The notes: generated by a model from the sequence alone, not told the origin. 44,215 nt of DNA from an uncultured Bacillota bacterium (GCA_949291945.1 CASEXH010000034.1:1-44215); one strand, 5' to 3'; positions 31,823 through 41,801 are shown, counted from the first letter of the stretch. Numbers and translations: made by a program.

Positions 31823-32533
31823 CTAACTGTTTTTGCCGCTTTTTGATACGATCTTATTTACTTCCATCTTATCCATGATCCCATGGGCGGTCACTCCCGG
31901 GTGAGTTACAGAAATCCTGCATACCTGTTCCGCAAACTCCTTTGAAACCTGAAATTTCTTTGCCATGGAAGCTACGGTGGTTCCCTTTTCCAGTTCTTTT
32001 AAGATTCCTTTTATCAGCTTTTCCATATCTTTCTGGGAAAGTTCCGGTACTTTTTCCTGTTCCACTCTGGGAAGGATATCCATCTTTTCTATATGGAAGC
32101 TTTCTGCCTCTATAATCAGCACCGCCATGGTCACCGGCTGGTGGAATCTTCTGGGACCGCAGCTTCCCGGGTTCAGATACTGGACGCCTTCCTGCACATA
32201 GGCCTCGTATTTATGGGAATGTCCGTAGATCACAAAATCTTTTTTCTCCAGATCTTTGGGAATGTGTTTTTTATTGTGGACCATATAAAAGCTTTTGCCA
32301 AAAAGAGAAAAAGAAAGCTCTTTAGGCAGTTTTTCGGCCCATTCCTTATCATTATTCCCCCGGACCACATACAGAGAAGGGTTGATCCTGCGGATTTCTT
32401 CCAGAATCCCGGGAGAATTAATATCTCCGCCGTGAACAACTGCGTCGCAAGTCTTTAAAATTTCAGCCACTTCTGGCCGCAGAAGTCCATGGGTATCGGA
32501 AATTACTGCAATCCGTCCTGTTTTTCTTTCCAT
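31823..32533 (-). CDS. YfcE/MJ0936-type metallophosphoesterase with C-terminal helix-turn-helix-like extension
   Basis: A 236-aa protein. Residues 1-155 form a calcineurin-like phosphoesterase with the motifs ISDTHG (Asp13, His15), VVHGGDIN, VVRGNND, and YGHSHKYEAY, NPGSCGPRR, as in YfcE phosphodiesterases. Residues about 170-236 are an addition (SQKDMEKLIKGILKELEKG, then TTVASMAKKFQVSKEFAEQVCRI), which reads like a helix-turn-helix and is not part of normal YfcE. The gene overlaps folC by 31 bp and ecsC-like lies 11 bp downstream. Confidence 0.85.
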   Translation of the reverse strand: MERKTGRIAVISDTHGLLRPEVAEILKTCDAVVHGGDINSPGILEEIRRINPSLYVVRGNNDKEWAEKLPKELSFSLFGKSFYMVHNKKHIPKDLEKKDFVIYGHSHKYEAYVQEGVQYLNPGSCGPRRFHQPVTMAVLIIEAESFHIEKMDILPRVEQEKVPELSQKDMEKLIKGILKELEKGTTVASMAKKFQVSKEFAEQVCRISVTHPGVTAHGIMDKMEVNKIVSKSGKNS

Positions 32534-33810
32534 TTCTTCACATTCCTTTCTGCCTCTCCTAAAAAGGAAAGGGAGCCGAAAATGATCACTACATCTTCCG
32601 GTTTTGCTTCTTCCAGAGTTTTCTCCACTGCCTGTTCAATACTTTTTGCCGCTTCCACAAAAGGATTCACACAGGCCACTGCTTCCTTCAGCTCTTCTGC
32701 CGGAAGGGCTCTGGGATTATCTGGAGTCTGCACTGTTATGATATGGTCTGCCAGCGGGGCTGTGATCTGGATAACCTGTTTGTAATCCTTGTCCTGAAAT
32801 ATACCGAAAATATACCGGATATGCCGGTGCGGAAAATAAAGCTTCAGAGAATGTTCCAATTCTCTGGCTGCTCCCGGATTATGAGCCCCGTCCATGATCA
32901 CTACCGGCTCTTTGGAAATCAGGGTGAAACGTCCTCTCCAGTGGGTTTTTCTGAATCCTTCGTAAATATTCTCTCTGGAAACCGGATAGCCAAGCTCCTG
33001 AAGCATAGTCACAGCCTGAAGGGCAAGAGCGGCATTAAGGATCTGATAGCTTCCTGCCAGAGAAATCTCTACCTGGTCAAAATCTCTCCAGGTAAAGCTC
33101 TGTTTTTCATATCCGTAATGGATATCCTTCACTTCTTCCATATCCAGGAATTCCAGGGAAGCTCCCTGCTCCCTTGCCTTTTCTTCCAGAACTTTTCTGG
33201 CTCCGGCTTTCTGGGGACCGGATACCACCTTTGTATAAGGCTTGATGATCCCGGCTTTCTGTGCGGCAATTTCCTCCAGAGTATCTCCCAGAAAGGCCAT
33301 GTGGTCCATACTGATGGGAGTGATCACTTCCATTACCGGTGTCTTAATGATATTGGTGGCATCCAGGGCTCCTCCAAGACCAGTTTCCAGGACCACCAGA
33401 TCACATTTTTTCTCCTGGAAATACAGGAAAGAAAGGGCGGTTTCTATTTCAAAAGGCGTAGGATTAGTCAGATGATGTTCCTCCATGTCTCTGATAGCTT
33501 CTGCAATGGTTGTCACATGTTTCGCCAGGGCTTCTTTTCCGATCCGCTCCCCGTTTACCTGTATCCGCTCTCTGTAGGAAAACAAAGTAGGGGAAATATA
33601 CCGTCCTACCCGGTATCCCGCTTCTGTCAGTATAGTAGAAAGATAAGCCAGGACAGAACCCTTTCCATTGGTTCCTGAAATATGGATAAATTTCAGACTG
33701 TCCTGGGGATTTCCCAGACGATCCATAAGATGGCGCATATTCTCTAAGCCAAGTACACTTCCGTATTTAGAGGCTTTCTCCAAATATACTCTTGCTTCTT
33801 CGTAATTCAT
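32503..33810 (-). CDS. folC: Bifunctional folylpolyglutamate/dihydrofolate synthase (Mur ligase family)
   Basis: A 435-aa ligase that adds glutamate residues to folates. ATP-binding P-loop SGTNGKGS at residues 45-52, the omega-loop region VLETGLGGALDATNII, ITPISMDHMAFLGDT, the Mur-ligase central block AGIIKP, and MDGAHNPGAAREL near residue 305. Translation starts at the ATG after GGAGAAATC. First gene of an operon with the phosphodiesterase and EcsC genes. Length is normal. Confidence 0.92.
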   Translation of the reverse strand: MNYEEARVYLEKASKYGSVLGLENMRHLMDRLGNPQDSLKFIHISGTNGKGSVLAYLSTILTEAGYRVGRYISPTLFSYRERIQVNGERIGKEALAKHVTTIAEAIRDMEEHHLTNPTPFEIETALSFLYFQEKKCDLVVLETGLGGALDATNIIKTPVMEVITPISMDHMAFLGDTLEEIAAQKAGIIKPYTKVVSGPQKAGARKVLEEKAREQGASLEFLDMEEVKDIHYGYEKQSFTWRDFDQVEISLAGSYQILNAALALQAVTMLQELGYPVSRENIYEGFRKTHWRGRFTLISKEPVVIMDGAHNPGAARELEHSLKLYFPHRHIRYIFGIFQDKDYKQVIQITAPLADHIITVQTPDNPRALPAEELKEAVACVNPFVEAAKSIEQAVEKTLEEAKPEDVVIIFGSLSFLGEAERNVKKWKEKQDGLQ

Positions 33811-33909
33811 GATTTCTCCTATCCGGGGCCTGCAGACCCCTCTGTAATTCGGAAATTATTATAGCGCTTTTTCCTTTTGACTACAATCGGAATCTTCTGT
33901 TCTTCTCTA

Positions 33910-34116
33910 TTCTCAGCTATATTTTAATGGGAGAAACGGTTCAGAATCTATTTTCATTCATGTAACCGTCCTTGTAGGCATATGGGGACGGTTCTTAATC
34001 GGATTTTCTTCTATATAACCGTTCCATTTACCCTATTATTACGGTTTAAAATCAGATTTTCTTCTGCGTAACCGTACCAGCTAGTTAAATACTACAGCCA
34101 GGAATGAAGAAATCGG
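33910..34116. repeat. Second array of 53-bp hairpin repeats
   Basis: Units begin near 33910 (partial), 33963, 34016 and 34069, exactly 53 bp apart. The second and third show the arms TAACCGTCC...GGACGGTT and TAACCGT...ACGGTTT, with the spacer (G)ATTTTCTTCTATA/GCG; the last unit has lost its right arm. The repeat is the same family as at 1289-1660. It lies in the intergenic region between folC and the truncated GH3 gene. Confidence 0.75.
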
Positions 34117-34134
34117 AAACTCAGCCGTAGCAAA

Positions 34135-34170
34135 CGCCTCGCCACCGGAAATAAGTCCAGCGGTGAGGCG
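34135..34170. terminator. Hairpin terminator
   Basis: CGCCTC (34135-34140) pairs with GAGGCG (34165-34170) and ACCG (34144-34147) with CGGT (34161-34164), with a three-base bulge. CTTTTC follows on the plus strand; on the minus strand only TTT follows. It probably ends the minus-strand GH3 remnant at 34221. Confidence 0.45.
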
Positions 34171-34220
34171 CTTTTCATCTTTTATCATTATTCAGTAAAT
34201 AAAAATCTCTCTGCCTGCAT

Positions 34221-35495
34221 TTACAGCCGTGCGTCAAAAAGTCCGCAGAAGCTGTCGATAGGATCCTGCCTCTTAAAAGCTTCTTCTCCTGTCATCAGGT
34301 TTTCTACCAGTGCATCGAAGGTACTGTCTTTTGTGTCATAGGCATTGATGTAAGTCCGTACCTGGGGAATATCTGCCAGCATGGTGGGCTGTCCGCAGCT
34401 TACGGCTACTACCGGGATTTCAAAGACATACCAGGGGATTTCTCCGCCGCCTTTGGAAAGTCCGAAGCTGGGCCTTCCCTCGTTAATATCACAGAGGGTG
34501 ATTACCAGGTCCATGTCTTTTACAAAGTCTGCAATGGCGTTCTTACCGGCAAAGTAAATATTGATATCCGGTTTCTCCCCGGCTTCGATCTGTTTCTTCA
34601 TTTTGTCTACAGGGCTTTCATAGATAAATGCGTCAAAGCCTTTGCTGATCAGCTTATCTCTTAAAAGCTCTGCCGGGTTGGTCCCTCCTGCCATTCCCAT
34701 GGCTTTGGCCAGAGCGGACATGCCACTTTCTGCCCCTTTTACATGAACGATCATGATTCTCTTATATCTTTCCGGAACAACAGGCAGAACTTCTTTGTCT
34801 TTATATTTTACCAGAGTAATGCTGTCCCGGCTGATGGCTTTCTGCATATCCTTGTGTTCCTGACTGCCAAGAACTCCCTCTAAGGCCTCCGGTGTCGGCA
34901 CCAGAGCTTCTTTTGCCTTTTTGTGAAGGCCTAAGTGGGCTTTCAGGCCCAGGATACGCTCCAGGGCTTCTTTCATTCTTTCTTCGCTGATCGTGCCGTT
35001 CTGGTATGCTTCCAGCATAGTGGCAAAGTCTTCCTCCGGGTCATTAAAGAACAGGAACATGTCGCAGCCTGCATTGATGGTCCTGGGGAGCATATCTTTT
35101 CTCTTCATACGGTCCGTCATACCTACCATATGAGAGGCATCTGTAACCACCATACCGTTAAAGCCCAGTTTGTCTCTTAAAAGTCCTTTCATGATCTCCG
35201 GGCTTAAGGTAGCCGGCATCATATCTTCGTCTTTCAGATCCGGATTGATGGCTTTTGCATACTTGGGCAGCATGATATGTCCTGCCATAATGGCGTCCAG
35301 GTCATTCTCAATCAGTGTTTTATAAACCAGTCCGTAGGTTTTATCCCATTCCTCTACATCGAAATAGTTTACATTATTGGACAGATGGGCGTCTCGGAAG
35401 TCCTGTCCGTTTCCGGGGAAATGTTTGGCCGCACAGGCAAATCCGGGATTTTCATGAGCCCCTTTTACATAGCCTTCTCCCTTCCTGAACAGCAC
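34221..35495 (-). pseudogene. Glycoside hydrolase family 3 beta-N-acetylglucosaminidase-like, 5'-truncated
   Basis: A 424-aa fragment from a GTG at 35495. KHFPGNGQDFRDAHLSN (catalytic His/Asp region of NagZ-like GH3) and GFNGMVVTDASHM (nucleophile Asp) are present, as is the C-terminal domain to IDSFCGLFDARL. However, GH3 enzymes of this group have about 130-150 more residues before the KHFPG block. The frame upstream is GNVLFRKGEGYVKG, preceded in frame by DEH and then a TAA; upstream sequence (35511-35598) has no homology. The 5' part is lost by deletion, so the TIM barrel is incomplete and the protein probably inactive. It may be annotated elsewhere as a short functional GH3. Confidence 0.75.
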
Positions 35496-35598
35496 ATTTC
35501 CGTGTTCGTCTTACTATAATCAGTATTGTAACACCCCGGACTGCCGCAGGTTAGGATAATTTCTCTGGATATGCGTCCGATTTTTAGTTTTTTCGGAA

Positions 35599-38298
35599 TT
35601 ATTCAAATAATCCTCTGATTTTTTCCCAGAAGCCGGTGTTTTCTGCAGGGGATTCCTCCCGGGCCTCTTCCTCTTCTATCTGGATGGGATCGGTCTGGAA
35701 GGCAAACTGGACAGCCTCTACATTGGTATTTTTCTCAGATACAAAGGAAACCGGAACATAGTCTTCGCCGGAAAATTCCTGTACCATTTCCTCCACCTTA
35801 TTTTCGATTTCTGTGTCTATATCTGCAGTTTCTGTTTTAAATTCTTCAGTGCCGCCTTTCATTTCTCCGGCTCCCTCGTCCAGATCCTGGGAACCTTCTG
35901 CCAGGCTGGAAATACCTGTTTCAAAAACAGAGGCTCCGGAAGATAAAGTGTCTACCCCTTCCTGAAGCTGGGTAAGGCCTTCCAAAAGAGCCTGGGTCCC
36001 TTCTGTAAGACTGCTGCTTCCTGTCTGGATATCTGTACCTTTCTCTTCCAGTTCTTCTAATCCTGCGTCAAGCTGGCGGGCCCCCTTTGCCAGGGCAGAG
36101 ATCCCGGTGTTTAACCGGGTGATCCCGCCGCTTACTTCTTCTGCTCCCTGATTCAGCGCCGTGGAAGAAGATTTCAGGGCTTCTCCCCCTTCCTTCAGGG
36201 GCTGATTCTGAGCAGTCAATTCCTCAAATCCTTTTAAAAGGCTGTCGATTCCTTCTGCTCCTGCCGGAAGAGAAGCGGTTTGTGTCTCCATGGAAGTTAA
36301 TCCCTGGTTCATCTGCTCCAGCCCTGTTTCCAGCTGCCGGGCCCCTTCTGTCAGGGCCTGTATACTCTCCGTAAGCTGTGACAGGTCTCCTGTCTGGAAA
36401 GCTGGAAGGCTTTCTCCTGCTTCGGCTGCTTTGTTTAGTTCTTCTGCCATACTGTTCACAGATCCGGTTCCTCCTGCCTGGATCTCTTCTAATCTGGAAG
36501 CAATAGATGCCAGTGCCGAAGAGCTGTCATTGCCTATAGAAATCTCCGCTACAGGAATATCCACGGACACGGCATCTGCACCCTGCACATTGACCCTGCT
36601 TCCATCCAGACCGGCAATAAGGGTGCTTCCTGTATCCGGATCTATGGCGCCGCTGTCTATAGAATTCTGAACAGCGGCTATGGCTGCATCAATCTGAACA
36701 TTAGCACTGTCTGCCGCTGCCTCTATCTGGCTGTTTGCCTGACTGATCTGAACGTTTGCTGAATCTTCCTGGGCCTGAAGAGAGGCTCCAGCCTGGTTTA
36801 TACTGTCACTGGCTCTATCTGCCTGGGACTGGAGTTCGCTTTCTGCCTGAGAAAGAATATTTCCTGCTTCCTGCAGTTCTCCCGCCGCCTCATGATACAG
36901 AGAAAACATTTCTCCGGCCTTTGTCTGGACTGTATCCATAGCCTGGGCTGCCTCCTGAAGACTGCCCAGCATTTCCTGCAGCTGCCCGCCTTCCCGGGAG
37001 TCTTCCAGAAGCCGGAGCTGGGACTGAAGGGCCTCCAGCCCATCCGACAGGGCCGCTGCCCCATCTGTAAGCTGCTGAGAACTGTCTTTTAAAACGGTTA
37101 CCCCCTGGGAGACTTCTCCCAGATTTTTCAGTCCGGCCAGCTGTCCGGCCCCTTCCTTCAACTGGTCCACGCCGCTGATATAAGCCTGGACGCCGTCTAT
37201 ATAGCTCTCTGTTCCCTCTGTATAAGTCCTGGTCCCTTCTGCTAATTGTCCTGCGCCGGCTTCCAGAACAGGGGCGCCTTCTTTCAGGCTGTCCGCTCCC
37301 TGGATCAGAGATTTGCTCCCGGAAGCTGCCAAAGAAACACCATTCAGATAAGTGCCGATGCCGGTCTCCAGCTCCTGACTTCCCTGGACAAGAGAAGAAC
37401 TTCCCGAAGCGGCCCCGTCTGTGCCTGTTTTAAGGCTGACTGCACCTTGGGCCAGGCTGCCTGTAGCATCCAGAAGCCGGCTGCTGCCTTTCGCCAGTTC
37501 TCCGGTACCTTCCTTCAATGAACCGGCTCCCTCATCAAGCCGGGATACCGCTTCTTTCAGTTCATCTGTCTGTTCATAGAGAGCCGTCATATCCAGGCTG
37601 TCTGTATCAATGGCAAAGGACATCGGTACTCCCTGAAAAGAAATCCCGTCCATTTCAAAGTCTGTAACTTCTGAAGTAATGGAAAATTCCTTTTCCTGTC
37701 CCGCCATAATGTTGTATAGGATCTGTTTATCTGCTCCCACATTTGCCAGAGTAGCCCCCTCTGCCTGGATATTTTTGCACTTTTCGGAGTCCAGTGTAAC
37801 TGTGGCCTGGAGCAGATAATCTTCAAAATAGTCTCCCTTTACTTTTTCATTTTTCTTTACAGAAATCCGGATTTCCAGATTTCCGCTCTCTCCGGCCAGT
37901 TCTTTCGGATTTTTCTTCTCACCGTTCAGGTAATAGGAAATCTGGATCTTCCAGGGCAGTTCTTTTGTCTCCAGATTCCCCTGATAATAGAATTTCCCTT
38001 TTTTGCCTTCTACTGTATATCCGTCGGCTGTCTCCTCTATTTTATCCTCGGTAGTCAGGTTGGTTACTTCTGTATAATCGCCATAGTCTGTGATCCTGGT
38101 ATCTTTTTCCAGATCATATTCATTGACCACATAGACGCCGGATACTGTTCCGTCTTCTTCCAGGGAGGCATAGACATTTTCTTCCTTTTGGGGATTTTCT
38201 GCAGCAATGACCGGCAGGGTGTTTCCAAGAACCATGGAAAAACATACAGCCGCTGTAATAGATTTTTTTGTGTATCTGCTTTTTTTATTTCGATTCAT
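35599..38298 (-). CDS. X-X-X-Leu-X-X-Gly heptad repeat protein (envelope, paired with MMPL pump)
   Basis: An 899-aa secreted/membrane-attached protein. Residues 1-32 form a signal peptide (SITAAVCFSMVLGNTLPVIA). A beta-rich part (about 33-240, e.g. VYASLEEDGTVSGVYVVNEY) precedes long heptad repeats with Leu and Gly at fixed places (ASGSSSLVQGSQELETG, LTEGTQALLEGLTQLQEG). The middle (about 470-610) includes Ala/Gln-rich coiled coil. The C-terminus ends with FWEKIRGLFE, without a clear membrane segment. The same type (YhgE/Pip-related) is commonly encoded with MMPL-type transporters. It overlaps the MMPL gene by 14 bp. Probable role: elongated extracellular partner of the pump. Confidence 0.8.
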   Translation of the reverse strand: MNRNKKSRYTKKSITAAVCFSMVLGNTLPVIAAENPQKEENVYASLEEDGTVSGVYVVNEYDLEKDTRITDYGDYTEVTNLTTEDKIEETADGYTVEGKKGKFYYQGNLETKELPWKIQISYYLNGEKKNPKELAGESGNLEIRISVKKNEKVKGDYFEDYLLQATVTLDSEKCKNIQAEGATLANVGADKQILYNIMAGQEKEFSITSEVTDFEMDGISFQGVPMSFAIDTDSLDMTALYEQTDELKEAVSRLDEGAGSLKEGTGELAKGSSRLLDATGSLAQGAVSLKTGTDGAASGSSSLVQGSQELETGIGTYLNGVSLAASGSKSLIQGADSLKEGAPVLEAGAGQLAEGTRTYTEGTESYIDGVQAYISGVDQLKEGAGQLAGLKNLGEVSQGVTVLKDSSQQLTDGAAALSDGLEALQSQLRLLEDSREGGQLQEMLGSLQEAAQAMDTVQTKAGEMFSLYHEAAGELQEAGNILSQAESELQSQADRASDSINQAGASLQAQEDSANVQISQANSQIEAAADSANVQIDAAIAAVQNSIDSGAIDPDTGSTLIAGLDGSRVNVQGADAVSVDIPVAEISIGNDSSSALASIASRLEEIQAGGTGSVNSMAEELNKAAEAGESLPAFQTGDLSQLTESIQALTEGARQLETGLEQMNQGLTSMETQTASLPAGAEGIDSLLKGFEELTAQNQPLKEGGEALKSSSTALNQGAEEVSGGITRLNTGISALAKGARQLDAGLEELEEKGTDIQTGSSSLTEGTQALLEGLTQLQEGVDTLSSGASVFETGISSLAEGSQDLDEGAGEMKGGTEEFKTETADIDTEIENKVEEMVQEFSGEDYVPVSFVSEKNTNVEAVQFAFQTDPIQIEEEEAREESPAENTGFWEKIRGLFE

Positions 38299-40366
38299 GA
38301 TAATGTCTCCTTTTCTGATAAAAGTTTGTGTGCAGGGTAGTTTTCTCTATGAGCCTGTCAAATAAGTACAGCAGTCCCGGCAGTACAAAAAGTACAATGG
38401 TCAGGGACAGCATACTTCCGTTTCCCAGGAAGGTCCCGAGCTGGGAAAGGATCCCGTGAGAAGAAATTGCCCCCATCAGGTATCCCACCACAGCCAGCAC
38501 AATACCGGAAGTAAGCAAAGATGTAGTCACCGCTGCGATGGTTTCAGAAACTGCCTTTTTCTTATCCATGGTCTGTCTGAACTCCATATAGCGTTCCGTA
38601 GTCAGGATCGCATAATCCACGGTAGCTCCTAATTGGATAGAACTGATGATCAGGTAGGAAATGTAGAATACCGTAGAATCCTTAAAGTATGGAATCGACA
38701 CATTGATCCACACTGCCGTCTCGATAGCCAGCACCAGGAAAACCGGGAGAGAGACGGATTTCATGGTAAAAAGCAGTACCACAAAAACTGCTGCGATGGC
38801 GATAAGATTTACTTTCACCATATCTGCAGTGATGGTGTCCATCAGATCATAGGTACTCACTCCCGCTCCTGCCAGATACCAGGAATCCGGATAATAGGTA
38901 TCTGCAGTTTCCCGGATCTTTTCCACCAGGGCAAAGGCTTCCTCTCCCTCTGCATCTGCATTTACAGTAAGCACCATTCGGCTGTAATCTTTGGAGAGCA
39001 GCTGGGAAAGGAGTTCCTCATCCAGATATTCTTCGGGTATCTGAGCCCCTACTGTGTCTACATAGGAATGGATGCCGGTCACTTCCGGTATCTCATGAAG
39101 AGCCTGGGAAAGCTGCTCTTCTCTGACCTTGTCTCCTCTGGGGATCATTAAGGCGTAAGTATCGCTTTTTCCGAAAATTTCTTCAATCTCTGCAATATCC
39201 CGGCCTAATTCTGTATCCTCCCCGAAAATATAAGCAGAGCCATAGTAAAAAGTATTTTGGTTAGAAGCCAGATAAGAAGGCACAACAAGAAGAGCAAACA
39301 CTGCGGTCATCGGTACCATGATCTTTCTCACCAGGAAACCGAACCGGTGAAAGTCAGGCAGAAGTCTTCTGTGATGGGTCTTCATCAGCCATCCGTTTAA
39401 GGCCAGGATCAGTACGGGCATGAATACAAAAACCGTGATCAGACTGATGGTTACGCCTTTTGCCAGAGCAAGGCCCAGATCCGGACCGATCTTAAACTGC
39501 ATAAATACCAGAGCCAAAAATCCGATCACTGTTGTCAGTCCGCTGGACAATATGGAACTGGTGGATTTACAAAGGGCCTCTACCATAGCCTTTCTGGGAG
39601 TTTCCTCTGTCTTCATGCACTCTTCAAAGCGATGGATCAGAAAGACCGAATAATCCAGAGAAACCGCCAGCTGCAGGATATTCCCCGCCGCATTGGTCAC
39701 AAAAGAAATCTCTCCAAAAATCAGGTTGGTTCCGGCATTGATGGCGATAGCAATGCCAAGTCCCGCCATAACGATCACCGGCTCTGCCCAGGAGGTGGTG
39801 GTTAAGAAGAGTACAAAAAATACAAATAATACTGCAAAAGCTGCAATTTTATAAACTTCACTGACTGTACTGGTAGTAGCCACTGCTGTTGAAACTGCGT
39901 CTCCGCTCATGGCCCCTCTGTCCCCTGCCACTTCTTCCATTGCCTCTACAGCATCCAGGACCTGGTCCTCCTCTACAGTAACAGTAAAAAGGGCGTTTCC
40001 GTTTTTATAATAGGTCTCCGCCAGTTCCTGATCCAGAGTCTCCAGAGGCTGCTCAATATTTGCTGCATCATCCAGCCAGGTTACACTGACGACCCCCGGG
40101 CATCCTTCCAGCTTTTCTTTATATTCCAGGGCTTCTGCCACAGAAGTATCCCGGATCATCACCCGGGCGTTGGGAATTCCCCCTTCGTATTCCTCCTCCA
40201 TTTTGTCCAGAGCAATGGTAGATGGGGATTTTTCCGGCAGGTAGTCTTTGATATCATAGTTCACACGAACCAGCCTTTGGCAGAACAGGGAGAAAACTGC
40301 TGCCAGGATAAACAGGGTAAGGATGCTTTTGGGATGCTCCACGATTTTCTGATAAAATTTTTTCAT
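38285..40366 (-). CDS. MMPL/RND-family transporter
   Basis: A 693-aa membrane protein with two repeated halves, each a membrane segment, a soluble loop and five or six membrane segments. Features: SILTLFILAAVFSLF (TM1), large loop with VNYDIKDYLPEKSPS, LQLAVSLDYSVFLIHRFEE in the first half and IQLGATVDYAILTTERYME in the second (the D-Y motif of MMPL proton relays). Size is smaller than full MmpL, like Gram-positive YdfJ/MMPL proteins. It lies 24 bp after the cytidylate-kinase-like gene and overlaps the heptad gene. Substrate is unknown; lipid or peptide export is possible. TetR at 41186 likely regulates it. Confidence 0.88.
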   Translation of the reverse strand: MKKFYQKIVEHPKSILTLFILAAVFSLFCQRLVRVNYDIKDYLPEKSPSTIALDKMEEEYEGGIPNARVMIRDTSVAEALEYKEKLEGCPGVVSVTWLDDAANIEQPLETLDQELAETYYKNGNALFTVTVEEDQVLDAVEAMEEVAGDRGAMSGDAVSTAVATTSTVSEVYKIAAFAVLFVFFVLFLTTTSWAEPVIVMAGLGIAIAINAGTNLIFGEISFVTNAAGNILQLAVSLDYSVFLIHRFEECMKTEETPRKAMVEALCKSTSSILSSGLTTVIGFLALVFMQFKIGPDLGLALAKGVTISLITVFVFMPVLILALNGWLMKTHHRRLLPDFHRFGFLVRKIMVPMTAVFALLVVPSYLASNQNTFYYGSAYIFGEDTELGRDIAEIEEIFGKSDTYALMIPRGDKVREEQLSQALHEIPEVTGIHSYVDTVGAQIPEEYLDEELLSQLLSKDYSRMVLTVNADAEGEEAFALVEKIRETADTYYPDSWYLAGAGVSTYDLMDTITADMVKVNLIAIAAVFVVLLFTMKSVSLPVFLVLAIETAVWINVSIPYFKDSTVFYISYLIISSIQLGATVDYAILTTERYMEFRQTMDKKKAVSETIAAVTTSLLTSGIVLAVVGYLMGAISSHGILSQLGTFLGNGSMLSLTIVLFVLPGLLYLFDRLIEKTTLHTNFYQKRRHYHESK

Positions 40367-40390
40367 GACGGTATACCTTTCTCTGACTTT

Positions 40391-41005
40391 TCACTCATTT
40401 TTCTCACCTTCCCGGGACAGTTCTTCCAGAAGCTTCTCCAGTACTCTGACCGTTTCATGGATTCCACGGCTGCTGTTGATGCAAAAGTCATAATTATCTG
40501 GTTTTCCCCAGCCCCCGTCTGTGTAATAATTGTAGTAGGCTTTTCTCCGTTTATCTGTTTTCCTTATCAGCGTCTCTGTCTCCTTTGCGGATAAATGGAG
40601 CAGCTCTTTTTTTCGCATTACACGGCAGGCATATGGGGCAGTGATAAAAATACAAACACAGGGGATATCTGCCTCTTTTAGAATAAAGTCTCCGCATCTG
40701 CCTACAAAAACTGCATTTCCTTTCCTTGCCCGGTTCAGGATATAGTCCTTCTGTATCTGAAATAAAATATCATTGGCCGGAAGTCCACGGAGATTTTCAT
40801 CCTCTGCCTCATACCATATTCTGTGTATCCAGGGATTGGCTTTCTGCTCATCTGCCCTTTCCAGATGCTCTATGGGAATCCTGCTTTTCTCCGCCGCACC
40901 TTCCAGCAGCCTGCGGTCATAAAAGGAATATCCAAGCTGCTCGGCAAGTATCTTTCCGATCTCATGTCCTCCGCTGCCAAATTCTCTGCTTATGCATATA
41001 TTCAT
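40391..41005 (-). CDS. Cytidylate kinase-like family protein
   Basis: A 204-aa single-domain P-loop protein. Start MNICISREFGSGGHEIGKILAE, FYDRRLLEGAAEKSRI, VFVGRCGDFILKEADI, CRVMRKKELLHLSAKETE and TDKRRKAYYNYYTDGGWG are shared block by block with the C-terminal half of the fusion at 25032. These proteins resemble CMP kinase, but with GSGGHEIG in place of the normal P-loop; the true substrate is not known. It is the first gene of the operon with the MMPL pump and the heptad protein and lies divergent to TetR, an unusual location for a nucleotide kinase. Confidence 0.85.
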   Translation of the reverse strand: MNICISREFGSGGHEIGKILAEQLGYSFYDRRLLEGAAEKSRIPIEHLERADEQKANPWIHRIWYEAEDENLRGLPANDILFQIQKDYILNRARKGNAVFVGRCGDFILKEADIPCVCIFITAPYACRVMRKKELLHLSAKETETLIRKTDKRRKAYYNYYTDGGWGKPDNYDFCINSSRGIHETVRVLEKLLEELSREGEKNE

Positions 41006-41128
41006 TTTCTAAGGCCTCCTTTTTTCATCTGTTCTGCATTTTATGAAAAAAATCCAGGAAAGAAAAGCAACACTTTTCAGCAGATGTCTAAAATTTAGGC
41101 AAATGGCTGAATATGTTTAGCTGAATGA

Positions 41129-41157
41129 TTGACTTTTTATTTTTCAGCCGCTAAAAT
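41129..41157 (+). promoter_or_regulatory. Promoter of the TetR regulator gene
   Basis: TTGACT (41129-41134), 17-bp spacer, TAAAAT (41152-41157). The region also has GCTGAAT repeats (41106-41112 and 41120-41126) and a TTCAGC inverse, possible TetR operator half-sites in the divergent promoter region. Confidence 0.6.
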
Positions 41158-41185
41158 GAAAAAACAATATTGCTGATAAAGGAGT

Positions 41186-41797
41186 ATGGATGATCCCATG
41201 AAACATAACGCTACCACCTTTTATACCAGGAAAATCCTTGCAGAATCTCTGAAAAAGCTTATCCGCAGGAAATCCTTCTCGAATATCACTGTCCGGGAAA
41301 TCACCGAGGACTGCGGATTGAACAGAAATACTTTTTATTATCATTTTGAGGATATCAACGATCTTTTGAAATGGACTTTAGAACAGGAAGCTATTGATGT
41401 GGTAAAACATTTTGATCTGATGTCTGATTACGAAGAGGCTGTCCGGTTTGTTATGAATTATATCGAGGAGAATGAAAAGCTGCTGAACAACATCTGTAAC
41501 TCTTTAGGACAGGGAGAACTGAAACGTTTCTTCTTCAATGACCTTTATGGGATCACCTCTTCTGTTATAGATAAAACTATCCAGCAGATGGAACTGTCCA
41601 TACCTTCCGATTACAGAGATTTTCTCAGCCGGTTTTATACGGAAGCCTTTGCAGGCCTTCTGATGGACGGGATCACAAATCCCACTCTGAGGAACAATGA
41701 TAAAAATATCCTGTATATCTCTCTGGTCATACGTTCTTCCCTTCCGCCTCTTCTCAGTGATTATGCCGCCCAGCAAAAGGCAGAGAAGGAAGAATAG
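41186..41797 (+). CDS. TetR/AcrR-family transcriptional regulator
   Basis: A 203-aa repressor. The N-terminal HTH is clear: KILAESLKKLIRRKSFSNITVREITEDCGLNRNTFYYHFEDINDLL. The C-terminal helical part resembles the DhaS-like group. The ribosome site AAAGGAG (41178-41184) lies only 1 nt before the ATG at 41186 and 13 nt before the in-frame ATG at 41198; both starts are possible. It is divergent from the cytidylate-kinase-like/MMPL/heptad operon, so it most likely regulates that pump. Ligand unknown. Confidence 0.88.
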   Translation: MDDPMKHNATTFYTRKILAESLKKLIRRKSFSNITVREITEDCGLNRNTFYYHFEDINDLLKWTLEQEAIDVVKHFDLMSDYEEAVRFVMNYIEENEKLLNNICNSLGQGELKRFFFNDLYGITSSVIDKTIQQMELSIPSDYRDFLSRFYTEAFAGLLMDGITNPTLRNNDKNILYISLVIRSSLPPLLSDYAAQQKAEKEE

Positions 41798-41801
41798 CGG
41801 C

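Noticed and set aside
32743..33678. 311-codon frame opposite folC
   Set aside because: Antisense shadow of a clear folC gene.
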